Assembly: GCF_000411975.1 (NCBI RefSeq)
Contig: NZ_ASXG01000148.1
Span: forward strand, 90,698 to 154,697
Direction: 5' to 3'
Origin: Amycolatopsis orientalis DSM 43388
GTDB lineage: Bacteria > Actinomycetota > Actinomycetes > Mycobacteriales > Pseudonocardiaceae
Length of the DNA: 64,000 bases
The translations under genes were made by a program, and so were the position numbers. This document shows, one piece after another, positions 52,504 through 61,755 of this stretch (positions are counted from its first letter, which is position 1; every line of letters starts with the position of its first letter). The notes beneath the pieces were generated by a model. That model saw only the letters and a list, made by a program, of their open reading frames with translations, was not told the origin of the DNA and did not search any database.

Positions 52504-53568
<1,065 letters not shown>

Positions 53569-53572
53569 CGGC

Positions 53573-54526
53573 GTGGCTGGCACCTCGGCGAAAGAACCGG
53601 GCGGCCGCCCCGGCTGGGCCCCGCCGGTCCTGCGCGGCGACCGGATGGAAGCGGGACTGCGCACCCTCGAGCTCGAAGTGCGCCGCCGCCTCGACGGGCT
53701 GCTCCAGGGCAACCACCTCGGCCTCGTGCCGGGGCCGGGTTCGGAGCCCGGCGAGGCGCGGCCGTACCAGCCCGGCGACGACGTGCGCCGGATGGACTGG
53801 GCGGTCACCGCGCGCACGACGACGCCGCACATCCGGGAGACGGTCGCGGACCGCGAGCTGGAGACGTGGGTCGTCGCGGACATGTCGGCGAGCCTCGACT
53901 TCGGCACCGCGCTGTGCGAGAAGCGGGACCTGGTGGTGTGCGCGACCGCGGCGGTCGCGCACCTGACCGGCGGCGGGGGAAACCGGATCGGCGCGCTCGT
54001 CTCGAACGGCGAAGGCACCACCCGGATCCCGGCGCGCGGGGGGCTTCCGCACGCCCGCGGACTCGTCCGCCGCCTGGCGGAAACGCCCCGGGCGGCCGAG
54101 GGCGTCCGCGGTGATTTCGCCGGTGCGCTCGAGCAGTTGCGCCGCCCGCCGCGGCGGCGCGGTTTGGCGGTGGCGATCTCGGACTTCCTCGGCCCGCTCG
54201 ACTGGGAGCGCCCGTTGCGCGCGCTCGGCGGCAGGCACGAGCTGATCGCGATCGAGATCGTCGACCCGCGCGACGTGGACCTGCCGGACGTCGGCACCGT
54301 CGTGCTGGCCGACCCGGAGACCGGACGGCAGCGCGAGGTGCACGCTTCGGCGTTGCTGCGCAAGGAATTCGGCGCGGCGGCGAACGCGCACCGGCAGGCG
54401 GTCGCGGCCGGTCTCCGCCGGGCCGGGGCGGCGCATCTGGTGCTGCGCACCGATTCCGACTGGATCGCGGACATGGTGCGGTTCGTGGTCGCCCGCAAGC
54501 GCCGCTGGTCGGGAGGGGCCGCATGA
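53573..54526 (+). CDS. DUF58 domain protein
   Basis: A 317-residue protein with the DUF58 signature EARPYQPGDDVRRMDWAVTA and a VWA-like metal site (WVVADMSASLDFG). The GTG at 53573 lies 4 bp after moxR. It lacks the N-terminal membrane segments seen in longer DUF58 proteins. It probably acts with MoxR and the VWA protein at the membrane. Its stop overlaps the ATG of an 18-codon micro-ORF. Confidence 0.9.
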   Translation: MAGTSAKEPGGRPGWAPPVLRGDRMEAGLRTLELEVRRRLDGLLQGNHLGLVPGPGSEPGEARPYQPGDDVRRMDWAVTARTTTPHIRETVADRELETWVVADMSASLDFGTALCEKRDLVVCATAAVAHLTGGGGNRIGALVSNGEGTTRIPARGGLPHARGLVRRLAETPRAAEGVRGDFAGALEQLRRPPRRRGLAVAISDFLGPLDWERPLRALGGRHELIAIEIVDPRDVDLPDVGTVVLADPETGRQREVHASALLRKEFGAAANAHRQAVAAGLRRAGAAHLVLRTDSDWIADMVRFVVARKRRWSGGAA

Positions 54527-54579
54527 GCGGCGTTCCCGCGCCCGCCGCCCGGACGACCGGTAAGGAGGCGGCGGCATGA
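54523..54579 (+). CDS. 18-codon micro-ORF bridging DUF58 and VWA genes
   Basis: It encodes MSGVPAPAARTTGKEAAA. The ATG overlaps the DUF58 stop and the TGA overlaps the VWA start, both as ATGA. The VWA ribosome site AAGGAGG is inside it. The last 18 bases match those of the micro-ORF at 25,531. Coupling of translation is the likely purpose; a peptide function is unproven. Confidence 0.5.
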   Translation: MSGVPAPAARTTGKEAAA

Positions 54580-55556
54580 GCCTCGCCGGATTCAGTTCGC
54601 CGTGGTGGTTCCTGCTGTTGATCGCGGTCGCCGCGGTGGCGGCCGCGTACGTGCTGGCGCAGCGGCAGCGCCGCCGCCGGGTGCTGCGGTTCGCGAATCT
54701 GGAGCTGCTGGAGAAGGTCGCGCCCAAGGCGCAGGGCTGGATCCGGCACGTGCCCGCGGTGCTGATCGTGCTGTCGCTGCTGTTCCTGACGGTCTCGCTG
54801 GCCGGCCCGACGGCGGAGCAGAAAGTGCCGCGCAACCGGGCGACGGTGATGCTGGTGATCGACGTGTCGCTGTCCATGGAAGCCACCGACGTCGCCCCGA
54901 CGCGGCTGAAGGCGGCGCAGGATGCGGCGAAGCAGTTCGCGCAGAACATGACGCCGGGCATCAACCTCGGCCTGATCTCGTTCGCCGGAACCGCGACGGT
55001 GCTCGTCAACCCGACGACAGACCGCGCGGGCGTGACGAAGGCGATCGACAACCTGAAGCTCGCGCAGTCCACCGCCACCGGCGAGGGCATTTACGCGGCG
55101 ATGCAGTCGATCCAGAGCTTCTCCGCGGTGGTCGGCGGCGCGGACGGCCCTCCCCCCGCCCGGATCGTGCTGATGAGCGACGGCAAGCAGACGGTGCCGG
55201 AAGACCTGTACGCCCCGCGCGGCGCGTACACCGCGGCGCAGGCGGCGAAGCAGGCACACATGCCGATCTCGTCGATCTCGTTCGGCACCGAGCACGGGTC
55301 GGTCGACATCGAGGGCAAACAGCAGGATGTCCGCGTGGACGACGAATCCCTGCGGGAGATCGCCCGGCTGTCCGGAGGAGAGTTCTACAAGGCGGCGAGC
55401 GCGGACGAGCTGAAACGCGTGTACGCCGACCTGGGAGAGCAGATCGGGTACGAGCTGAAGAACGCGGACGCGAGCAAGCCGTGGGTGGTGCTGGGCACGA
55501 TCGTCCTGATGGCCGGAGCCGCGACCGCGCTGCTGTTCGGGCAGAGACTTCCGTAG
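54576..55556 (+). CDS. VWA-domain (BatA/Aerotolerance-like) membrane protein
   Basis: A 326-residue protein. Membrane segments lie at the N-terminus (WWFLLLIAVAAVAAAYVLAQ and VPAVLIVLSLLFLTVSLAG) and at the C-terminus (WVVLGTIVLMAGAATALLFG). The VWA domain between them has the MIDAS motif VIDVSLSMEATDV and GLISFAGTATVLVNPTTDRA. It is the presumed MoxR client or partner. AAGGAGG precedes the ATG by about seven bases. Confidence 0.94.
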   Translation: MSLAGFSSPWWFLLLIAVAAVAAAYVLAQRQRRRRVLRFANLELLEKVAPKAQGWIRHVPAVLIVLSLLFLTVSLAGPTAEQKVPRNRATVMLVIDVSLSMEATDVAPTRLKAAQDAAKQFAQNMTPGINLGLISFAGTATVLVNPTTDRAGVTKAIDNLKLAQSTATGEGIYAAMQSIQSFSAVVGGADGPPPARIVLMSDGKQTVPEDLYAPRGAYTAAQAAKQAHMPISSISFGTEHGSVDIEGKQQDVRVDDESLREIARLSGGEFYKAASADELKRVYADLGEQIGYELKNADASKPWVVLGTIVLMAGAATALLFGQRLP

Positions 55557-55557
55557 G

Positions 55558-55610
55558 TCCGTGAAGGGCTCCTTGAGGGAATCAGATTCTCTCAAGGAGC
55601 CCTTCACGGA
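55558..55610. terminator. Long two-way hairpin between VWA and trmL genes
   Basis: A 53-base palindrome: two 26-bp arms with one mismatch and a single-base centre, from TCCGTGAAGGGCTCC to GGAGCCCTTCACGGA. It begins two bases after the VWA stop and contains the trmL stop codon in its right arm. No T-run follows on either strand. Its position between convergent genes indicates bidirectional termination. Confidence 0.85.
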
Positions 55611-56065
55611 GTAGCGAAGCCGTTCTGCCGCCACCCTTCGTAGACGGCGATAGCCGCTGTGTTGGCGAGGTTCAGCGACCGGTTGTTCGGCAGCATCGGC
55701 AACCGCAGCCGGTCGGTGACCTCCGTCGCGTGCTGGACCTCGTCTGGGAGCCCGGCGGACTCCGGCCCGAACATCAGCACGTCGCCGGGTGCGTAGGAGA
55801 CCTCGGTGTACAGCCGGGTCGCGTGCGCGGTGAACGCGTATACCTTCGCCGGCAGCAAGGCCTCCCACGCCGCGGCCAGATCAGCGTGCACGTGGACGCG
55901 CGCGAGGTCGTGGTAGTCGAGCCCGGCCCGGCGGAGCTGCTTGTCCTCCAAGGTGAATCCGAGCGGCTCGACCAGGTGCAGCTCGCAGCCGGTGTTCGCG
56001 GCCAGCCGGATCGCGTTGCCGGTGTTGGGCGGGATTTCGGGGCGGTAGAACAGGACGCGGAACAC
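55604..56065 (-). CDS. trmL: tRNA (cytidine(34)-2'-O)-methyltransferase
   Basis: A 153-residue SPOUT methyltransferase: RVLFYRPEIPPNTGNAIRLA at the N-terminus, YAPGDVLMFGPESAGLPDEV (SAM-binding knot) and LPMLPNNRSLNLANTAAIAV, a TrmL signature. It methylates the wobble ribose of leucine tRNAs. The thioesterase gene is 4 bp upstream on the same strand. Confidence 0.95.
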   Translation of the reverse strand: MFRVLFYRPEIPPNTGNAIRLAANTGCELHLVEPLGFTLEDKQLRRAGLDYHDLARVHVHADLAAAWEALLPAKVYAFTAHATRLYTEVSYAPGDVLMFGPESAGLPDEVQHATEVTDRLRLPMLPNNRSLNLANTAAIAVYEGWRQNGFATP

Positions 56066-56069
56066 AGCC

Positions 56070-56495
56070 TCACGCCGCCTCGGGGAGGTACTTCGCGTAG
56101 GCCGCGCGCACGTCCGGCGGCGGTTCGGCCTTGCGATGGTGCTCGGTGTCGACGAAGACGTACCGCAGCCGGATCTCGGTCGTCACCGTGTCGCCGCGGC
56201 GGATCTCCACCTCGAACTGCATCGAGGTGGTGCCCAGGTGCGCCACGTACACCGCGACCACCAGCTCGTCGTCGAACCGGCACGGCGCGAAGTACCGCAG
56301 GTTCGACTCGGCGACGACCAGGTCGACTCCGGTGGCGAGCAGCGCGTCGTGCGAGCCGAAGAGGGTTCTCTCGACCTCGAACGCCGCCATGTCCGCGTAG
56401 GCCAGGTAATGCGCGTTGAAGACGATCCCCTGGCCGTCGCATTCGTGGTAGCGCACACGCAGGGGCATTTCGACGATGGGGCGGCGTTCGGTCAC
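56070..56495 (-). CDS. Acyl-CoA thioesterase, 4HBT hot-dog fold
   Basis: A 141-residue single hot-dog domain with LRVRYHECDGQGIVFNAHYL, where the Asp is the catalytic residue of YbgC/4-hydroxybenzoyl-CoA thioesterases, and DELVVAVYVAHLGTTSMQFE. It hydrolyses an acyl-CoA of unknown type. Start is GTG at 56495. It is upstream of trmL with a 4-bp gap. Confidence 0.92.
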   Translation of the reverse strand: MTERRPIVEMPLRVRYHECDGQGIVFNAHYLAYADMAAFEVERTLFGSHDALLATGVDLVVAESNLRYFAPCRFDDELVVAVYVAHLGTTSMQFEVEIRRGDTVTTEIRLRYVFVDTEHHRKAEPPPDVRAAYAKYLPEAA

Positions 56496-56511
56496 CCGAC
56501 CAATCTAGCGA

Positions 56512-57453
56512 TCAGCCGTGCAGCGCGTGGTAGGTGTCCGCCGCCCCGGGGTGGAGCGGGACGGGCTGGGTGCCGATGAGCGTCCGCACGTCCAGGAACT
56601 GCGTTCCGACGGCTTGTGCGGGCACGAGTTCCGCGGCTCGTTCGACGAGCACCCGCACCACCGCCGCCGCGACGTCGAAGGGCAGCTTGGGCGAACAGAC
56701 GAGCAAATTCGCGACGCCGATCGTGCCCAGCGCGCCGACCCCGCGGTAGGCCCCGGCCGGCACCTGCACCTGTTCGTACAGCGGCCCGTACGCCTTGCGG
56801 AGCTGGGGGAGCACCGACGTGAGCGGGATGAGCGACAGCGGCGTCGTGCGGTTGAGGTCGGCGAGGGCGGGCGTCGGGATCCCGCCGGACCAGAGGAACG
56901 CGTCGATCCGGCGGTCGTGCAGCGCGGCGACCGCGTCGTTCAACGGCAGGTGCTGCGCTTGGACCGGGACGCCGCTCGCCGCGAAGACCCGTTCGCCCAG
57001 CTGCGCGGCGCCGGACCGGCTCGCCCCGACCGAGATCGGCCGACCGGCCAGAGAGCGCAGGTCGGTGAGGTGGTCCTCGGCGCGCACGACGAGCTGCAGG
57101 TAGTTCTCGTAGACCCGGCCGAGTGCTTGCAGCGGAACAGGTTTGCCGAACGGCGCGCCGCCGGTGCTGGCCGACTGCGCCACGTCGGCGAGGGCGAGGC
57201 CGAAGTCGGCCGTGCCGTCTTGGACGCGTTGCACGTTCTCGACGCTTGCCTCGGTCGGGAGCGCACTGCAGTGCAAACGAGGTTCGGCACGCGACAGCTC
57301 GGCCGCCAACACCTCGGCGAAGGCCAGGTAGAAGCCGCCGGGTTCGCCGGACGCGATGGTGATCTTCCGCTCCGGGCCGCGGTAGGCGTCGTCGCAGGCG
57401 GCGAGCGTGAGGGCGAGGCCGCCGAGTAGTGCGGCGCGACGGGTGATTCTCAT
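56512..57453 (-). CDS. TAXI-family solute-binding lipoprotein
   Basis: A 313-residue lipoprotein: MRITRRAALLGGLALTLAAC gives the twin-Arg and lipobox N-terminus. ITIASGEPGGFYLAFAEVLA and SVENVQRVQDGTADFGLALA are typical of TAXI proteins, which bind carboxylates or amino acids for TRAP transporters. No TRAP permease is present. The ATG overlaps the stop of the histidine kinase gene (ATGA), making it the last gene of a transporter-regulator-kinase operon. It may therefore present ligand to the kinase. Confidence 0.92.
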   Translation of the reverse strand: MRITRRAALLGGLALTLAACDDAYRGPERKITIASGEPGGFYLAFAEVLAAELSRAEPRLHCSALPTEASVENVQRVQDGTADFGLALADVAQSASTGGAPFGKPVPLQALGRVYENYLQLVVRAEDHLTDLRSLAGRPISVGASRSGAAQLGERVFAASGVPVQAQHLPLNDAVAALHDRRIDAFLWSGGIPTPALADLNRTTPLSLIPLTSVLPQLRKAYGPLYEQVQVPAGAYRGVGALGTIGVANLLVCSPKLPFDVAAAVVRVLVERAAELVPAQAVGTQFLDVRTLIGTQPVPLHPGAADTYHALHG

Positions 57454-58838
57454 GGCGTCCCCGCCGCGGGCAGCGTGATCCGGACTTGCAGACCGTGCGG
57501 TTCGACCGCGCGCAGCTCCAGCACCCCGCCCCGGGCGCGGGTTTGCTCCCGGGCGATGGCCAGGCCGAGGCCGGTCCCGCGGGGTGCCCCGTCGCCGCCC
57601 GCGCGCCAGAATCGTTCGGTGGCGCGGGCCAGATCCTCGCGCGGCAAGCCGGGGCCGTCGTCGGCGACGATCAGCGTGACACTGTCCGAAGTGGACTCCC
57701 ACGTGGCGGTGATGGTCGCTCCCTGACCGGCGTAGTGGACGGCGTTGTCCAGCAGCACATCGAGAATCTGCGCCAGTTCGCTCTCCGGCGTGCGCACCAG
57801 CACCGGCTCGGTATGCCCCTCGCAGGGCACCAGCGTCGCGCCGGCTTCGTCGGCGGACAACCGCCAGGCGTCGACCCGTTCCGCCACGACAGCGGCGAGG
57901 TCCGCGGGCTCGTCGTCGGCGCGCGCGGCGAGCCGGGTCGCGGTGCTTTCCGCGGTGGCCAGCGCGAGCAGGCCGTCGAGGATCCGTTCCAGCCGTTCGA
58001 CTTCCGCCACCGTGGCCTCGTACGCGGGGCGGTTTTCGACTTCGGTGCCGAGCAGTTCGAGCCGCAGCCGCAGCGCGGCCATCGGGTTCCGCAGCTGGTG
58101 CGAGGTGTCCGCGACGAGCCGCTGCTGCTGGTTCGCCGACTCGACGACCGCGTCGGACATCCGGTTCACCGACGCCGCGAGCGAGCGCAGTTCGCGCGGA
58201 CCGGACCGTTCCGGCACCTGCGCCCGGCGCCCGGCCGCCACCGCCAGCACGCCGGTTTCCAGCTCCACCAGCGGCCGCACCATCCACCGCGACAGCAGCA
58301 CCGCCAGCAGCACGAACAGCGCCGCGACGACCATCGCCCCGGCCGCGATCGCGCTCCACGCCGCTGCCACGTCGGCCGCCGCGGCGGTCACCGAAGCACG
58401 CAGCAGGACCACGCCGGACACGCGCGTCCCGGTGCCGACCGGGCGGGTGAACAGCACCGGAGTGTCCGACCACGGCCGGACCCGCTCGACCGGCGCTTCC
58501 GGCTCGTTCCGCAGCGTCGCCTCGATCAATGTCCGCGTGGCCGGATCGCTGCTGGTCAGACCGCCGGTTTCGACCAGCGGCCGCCGCTGCGCGTCGACGA
58601 TCAGCACGCCTTCGCCGTATAACGACGAATACTGCCGGGCGTCCGCGCTCAACGCGGTCGCGTCGCCGGAATCGACGGCCTGTTGCGCGAGCACCACGAA
58701 GCGGTCGACGTCGCTGCTGCGCGAAATCACCAGCCGCTGGGTCCGCTGGTCGGCGGTCGCGGACAGCAGCGGGACGGCGAACGCCGCGACGACCGCGAGC
58801 GCGAGCGTGACCAGGACGGCCAGCAGGCGAGTGCGCAC
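57450..58838 (-). CDS. Sensor histidine kinase
   Basis: A 462-residue kinase. Two membrane segments (residues 5-27 and about 155-180: AIAAGAMVVAALFVLLAVLL) flank an extracellular domain of about 125 residues. A HAMP region follows, then the phospho-acceptor His in VADTSHQLRNPMAALRLRL, the N box ILDVLLDNAVHYAGQG, and G boxes VADDGPGLPRED and RGTGLGLAIAREQT. Layout resembles TctE-type sensors of tri/dicarboxylate uptake. The response regulator gene is 3 bp upstream. Confidence 0.95.
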   Translation of the reverse strand: MRTRLLAVLVTLALAVVAAFAVPLLSATADQRTQRLVISRSSDVDRFVVLAQQAVDSGDATALSADARQYSSLYGEGVLIVDAQRRPLVETGGLTSSDPATRTLIEATLRNEPEAPVERVRPWSDTPVLFTRPVGTGTRVSGVVLLRASVTAAAADVAAAWSAIAAGAMVVAALFVLLAVLLSRWMVRPLVELETGVLAVAAGRRAQVPERSGPRELRSLAASVNRMSDAVVESANQQQRLVADTSHQLRNPMAALRLRLELLGTEVENRPAYEATVAEVERLERILDGLLALATAESTATRLAARADDEPADLAAVVAERVDAWRLSADEAGATLVPCEGHTEPVLVRTPESELAQILDVLLDNAVHYAGQGATITATWESTSDSVTLIVADDGPGLPREDLARATERFWRAGGDGAPRGTGLGLAIAREQTRARGGVLELRAVEPHGLQVRITLPAAGTP

Positions 58839-58841
58839 CGC

Positions 58842-59507
58842 TCAGCTCCGGCCGAGCCGGTAGCCGAAGCCGCGGATTGTGGTGAGCAGGCCGGGCCGGT
58901 CGAGCTTCGCGCGCAGCTGGGTCATGTGGACGTCGAGCGAGCGCGACACGGCGAGGTAGGCGTCGCCCCACACCTCGTCCATCAGCTGCTGGCGGCTCAC
59001 CGCGGTGCCGGGCCGCGCGGCGAGCACCGCCAGCACGGCGAATTCCTTCGTGGTCAGCCCGACGTCGCGCCCGCCGACGACGACCTGGCGCGCGCCCAGG
59101 TCGATCTCGACGTCCTCGATCCGCACCACCGGGTCTTTCGGAGCCGGCGAGGAGTTGCCTGCCCGCCGCGTCACCGCGTCCATCCGGGCCAGCAGCTCGG
59201 CCATCCGGACCGGTTTCGCCAGGTAGTCGTCCGCGCCGAAGCGCAGCGCGCGGACGACGGAGCGCTCGTCGTCGCGCGCGGTCAGCACGATCACCGGCAC
59301 CGGCGACACCTGACGGATCTTGCGCAGCACGTCGAGCCCGTCGAGATCCGGCAGGCCGAGATCGAGCAGCAGCAGGTCGGCGTCCCGGTGCCGGGTGAGG
59401 GCATCGGAGCCGCGGCCGACCGCGGTGACGGAGTGGCCGTGCGCCTGCAGCGTTTCGGCGAGTGCCCGGGCGACCCCGGTGTCGTCCTCCACGAGCAGCA
59501 CGCGCAC
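58842..59507 (-). CDS. OmpR-family response regulator
   Basis: A 221-residue regulator. The receiver has VLLVEDDTGVARALAETL, the phospho-acceptor Asp in LLLLDLGLPDLDGLDVL, VIVLTARDDER and the conserved Lys in DDYLAKPVRMAELLA. The C-terminal winged helix has LTTKEFAVLAVLAARPGTAV and RSLDVHMTQLRAKLDRPG. GTG at 59507 has GGGAGGA upstream. It lies between the transporter and kinase genes and probably controls this operon. Confidence 0.96.
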   Translation of the reverse strand: MRVLLVEDDTGVARALAETLQAHGHSVTAVGRGSDALTRHRDADLLLLDLGLPDLDGLDVLRKIRQVSPVPVIVLTARDDERSVVRALRFGADDYLAKPVRMAELLARMDAVTRRAGNSSPAPKDPVVRIEDVEIDLGARQVVVGGRDVGLTTKEFAVLAVLAARPGTAVSRQQLMDEVWGDAYLAVSRSLDVHMTQLRAKLDRPGLLTTIRGFGYRLGRS

Positions 59508-59521
59508 GGCCGTCCTCCCGG

Positions 59522-60844
59522 TCAGTCCTCGCCGCGTTCGAGAGCGGACGAACGCGAAGTTTCCCGCATTGTCGCGTACACGACGAGCGACACGAGAACG
59601 CAACCCGCGACGTACCAGAAGAAGAGCGATTCGTGTCCCGCCTTCTTCAGCGCCTGGGCGATCAGCTCGGCGGTCCCGCCGAAGATCGCGACGGTGAGCG
59701 CATACGGCAGGCCGACGCCGATCGCGCGGATGCGCGTCGGGAACAGCTCCGCCTTCACGATCGCGTTGATCGAGGTGTAGCCGGTCACGATCACCAGCGC
59801 GCCGAGCAGCAGCAGGAACGCGAGGAACGGCTGGCTGGTGTGCGCCATCAGGGTCATGATCGGCACGGTCAGCAGGGTGCCGGCGACGCCGAAGAACATC
59901 AGCAGCTTCCGGCGGCCGATCTTGTCCGACAGCCGTCCGGCCAGCGGCTGCAGGATCGCGAAGACCAGCAGCGCGACGAACATGATCACGGTGACCGTGC
60001 GCCGCGGGATGTGCGCGGTGTTCTCCAGGAACTTCTGCGTGTAGGTGGCGTAGGTGTAGAACGCGACCGTTCCGCCGAGCGTCAGGCCGACGACCAGCAG
60101 GATCTCCCGCGGGTACTTCACGAGCTGGCGCAGCGTGCCGCGCTCGGCCTTGCCGGTCTCCCCGTTTTCGGTGACGCGCTCGTAGCTTTCCGACTCGTCC
60201 ATCGACCGCCGCAGCGCCATCACGATCACCGCGGCGAGCGCGCCGACCACGAACGCGATCCGCCAGCCCCAGTCGCCCATCTGCTTGTCGGTGAGCACGC
60301 TCTGCAGGATCAGCTGCAGCCCCAGCGCGAGCAGCTGCCCGCCGACGAGCGTCACGTACTGGAAGCTGGAGTAGAACCCGCGCTTGCCCGGAGTGGCCAC
60401 TTCGGACAGATACGTCGCCGAGGTGGAGTACTCGCCGCCGACCGAAAGCCCTTGCAGCAGCCGGGAGAACACCAGCAGGATCGGCGCCGCGATGCCGATC
60501 GTCGAGTAGCCCGGCGTCACCGCGATGAGCAGCGACCCGGCTGCCATCATCGAGACCGAGAGCACGAGCGCGGAACGCCGTCCGTAGCGGTCGGCGAACC
60601 GGCCGAGCAGCCAGCCGCCGAGCGGGCGCATGAGGAATCCGACCGCGAACACCGCCGCAGTGTTGAGGAACTGTGCCGTGGCGTCGCCGCCGGGGAAGAA
60701 CGCCTTCGCGAAATAGACGGTGAACGCGGAATAGGCGTACCAGTCGTACCACTCGACGAGATTGCCGATCGAGCCGCGCAGCACGTTGCCGACCACGCGC
60801 CGCTCGTCCCGCGCCGAGCCGGCGTCCTGGATCCGGGTAGTCAT
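59522..60844 (-). CDS. MHS-family (KgtP/ShiA-like) MFS symporter
   Basis: A 440-residue permease with 12 membrane segments. The N-terminus GSIGNLVEWYDWYAYSAFTV, the segment GRFADRYGRRSALVLSVSMM and GLSVGGEYSTSATYLSEVAT are hallmarks of the metabolite:H+ symporter family, which takes up 2-oxoglutarate, citrate, shikimate, proline or betaine. The ATG has GGAGG six bases upstream. It is the first gene of the operon with the two-component system and the TAXI protein. The substrate is unknown; a dicarboxylate or tricarboxylate is my guess. Confidence 0.95.
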   Translation of the reverse strand: MTTRIQDAGSARDERRVVGNVLRGSIGNLVEWYDWYAYSAFTVYFAKAFFPGGDATAQFLNTAAVFAVGFLMRPLGGWLLGRFADRYGRRSALVLSVSMMAAGSLLIAVTPGYSTIGIAAPILLVFSRLLQGLSVGGEYSTSATYLSEVATPGKRGFYSSFQYVTLVGGQLLALGLQLILQSVLTDKQMGDWGWRIAFVVGALAAVIVMALRRSMDESESYERVTENGETGKAERGTLRQLVKYPREILLVVGLTLGGTVAFYTYATYTQKFLENTAHIPRRTVTVIMFVALLVFAILQPLAGRLSDKIGRRKLLMFFGVAGTLLTVPIMTLMAHTSQPFLAFLLLLGALVIVTGYTSINAIVKAELFPTRIRAIGVGLPYALTVAIFGGTAELIAQALKKAGHESLFFWYVAGCVLVSLVVYATMRETSRSSALERGED

Positions 60845-61012
60845 CCTTGACCTCCTGTGTCGCGACTCACGGTGACCAACCGGGCAGTAACCATCAAGGT
60901 CGAGACGCGGTTCCTTACCGTCGCTTAGGACGGGAGTGCCGGGTGCGCCGCCGGTCAGCGCAGCAGATAGCCTCACCGCGGGCGCAACCGCGAAGACGAC
61001 GAGGAGAACTCA

Positions 61013-61717
61013 GTGGGACGGTCGGTCTTGGTCACCGGCGGCAACCGGGGCATCGGGCTGGCGATCGCCCGCGACCTCGCCGAGCAGGGCCACCGGGTCG
61101 CGGTCACGCACCGCGGGTCCGGCGCGCCGGAGGGGCTGTACGGGGTGCGGGCGGACGTCACCGACGCCGAGCAGGTGGACGCGGCGTTCAAGCTCGTGGA
61201 GGAGCACCAGGGGCCGGTCGAGGTCCTGGTGTCCAACGCCGGGCTCACCGACGACACCCTGCTCATGCGGATGTCGGAGGAGCAGTTCGAGCGCGTGCTG
61301 AACGCGAACCTCACCGGGGCGTTCCGCGTCGCGAAGCGGGCGTCGCGCGGCATGCTGCGCGCCCGCTGGGGCCGGTTCGTGTTCATCTCGTCCGTCGTGG
61401 GCCTTTCCGGCTCGGCCGGGCAGGCGAACTACGCCGCGTCGAAGGCCGGCCTGGTCGGCTTCGCGCGTTCGCTCGCGCGGGAGCTGGGCTCGCGCAACAT
61501 CACCGCGAACGTGGTGGCGCCCGGTTTCGTGCACACCGACATGACCGACGCGCTGAGCGAGGAACGGCGCAAGGAGATCCTCGCCAACGTCCCGTCCGGC
61601 CGCTACGCCGAACCGGCCGAGATCGCCGCCGCGGTGCGGTACCTGTCCTCGGACGAGGCGGGCTACGTCAACGGCGCGGTGCTGCCCGTCGACGGCGGCC
61701 TCGGCCTCGGCCACTGA
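61013..61717 (+). CDS. fabG: 3-oxoacyl-ACP reductase (FabG/MabA)
   Basis: A 234-residue SDR. VLVTGGNRGIGLAIARDLAE binds NADPH, and the catalytic Ser, Tyr and Lys are in FVFISSVVGLSGSAGQANYA and YAASKAGLVGFARSLAREL. It reduces 3-oxoacyl-ACP in fatty acid elongation. GAGGAG lies seven bases before the GTG. It is 38 bp before inhA, as in mycobacteria (fabG1-inhA). Confidence 0.96.
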   Translation: MGRSVLVTGGNRGIGLAIARDLAEQGHRVAVTHRGSGAPEGLYGVRADVTDAEQVDAAFKLVEEHQGPVEVLVSNAGLTDDTLLMRMSEEQFERVLNANLTGAFRVAKRASRGMLRARWGRFVFISSVVGLSGSAGQANYAASKAGLVGFARSLARELGSRNITANVVAPGFVHTDMTDALSEERRKEILANVPSGRYAEPAEIAAAVRYLSSDEAGYVNGAVLPVDGGLGLGH

Positions 61718-61755
61718 CCTTTCCCGAGAAGACCATCCACGACCTGGAGGACGTG

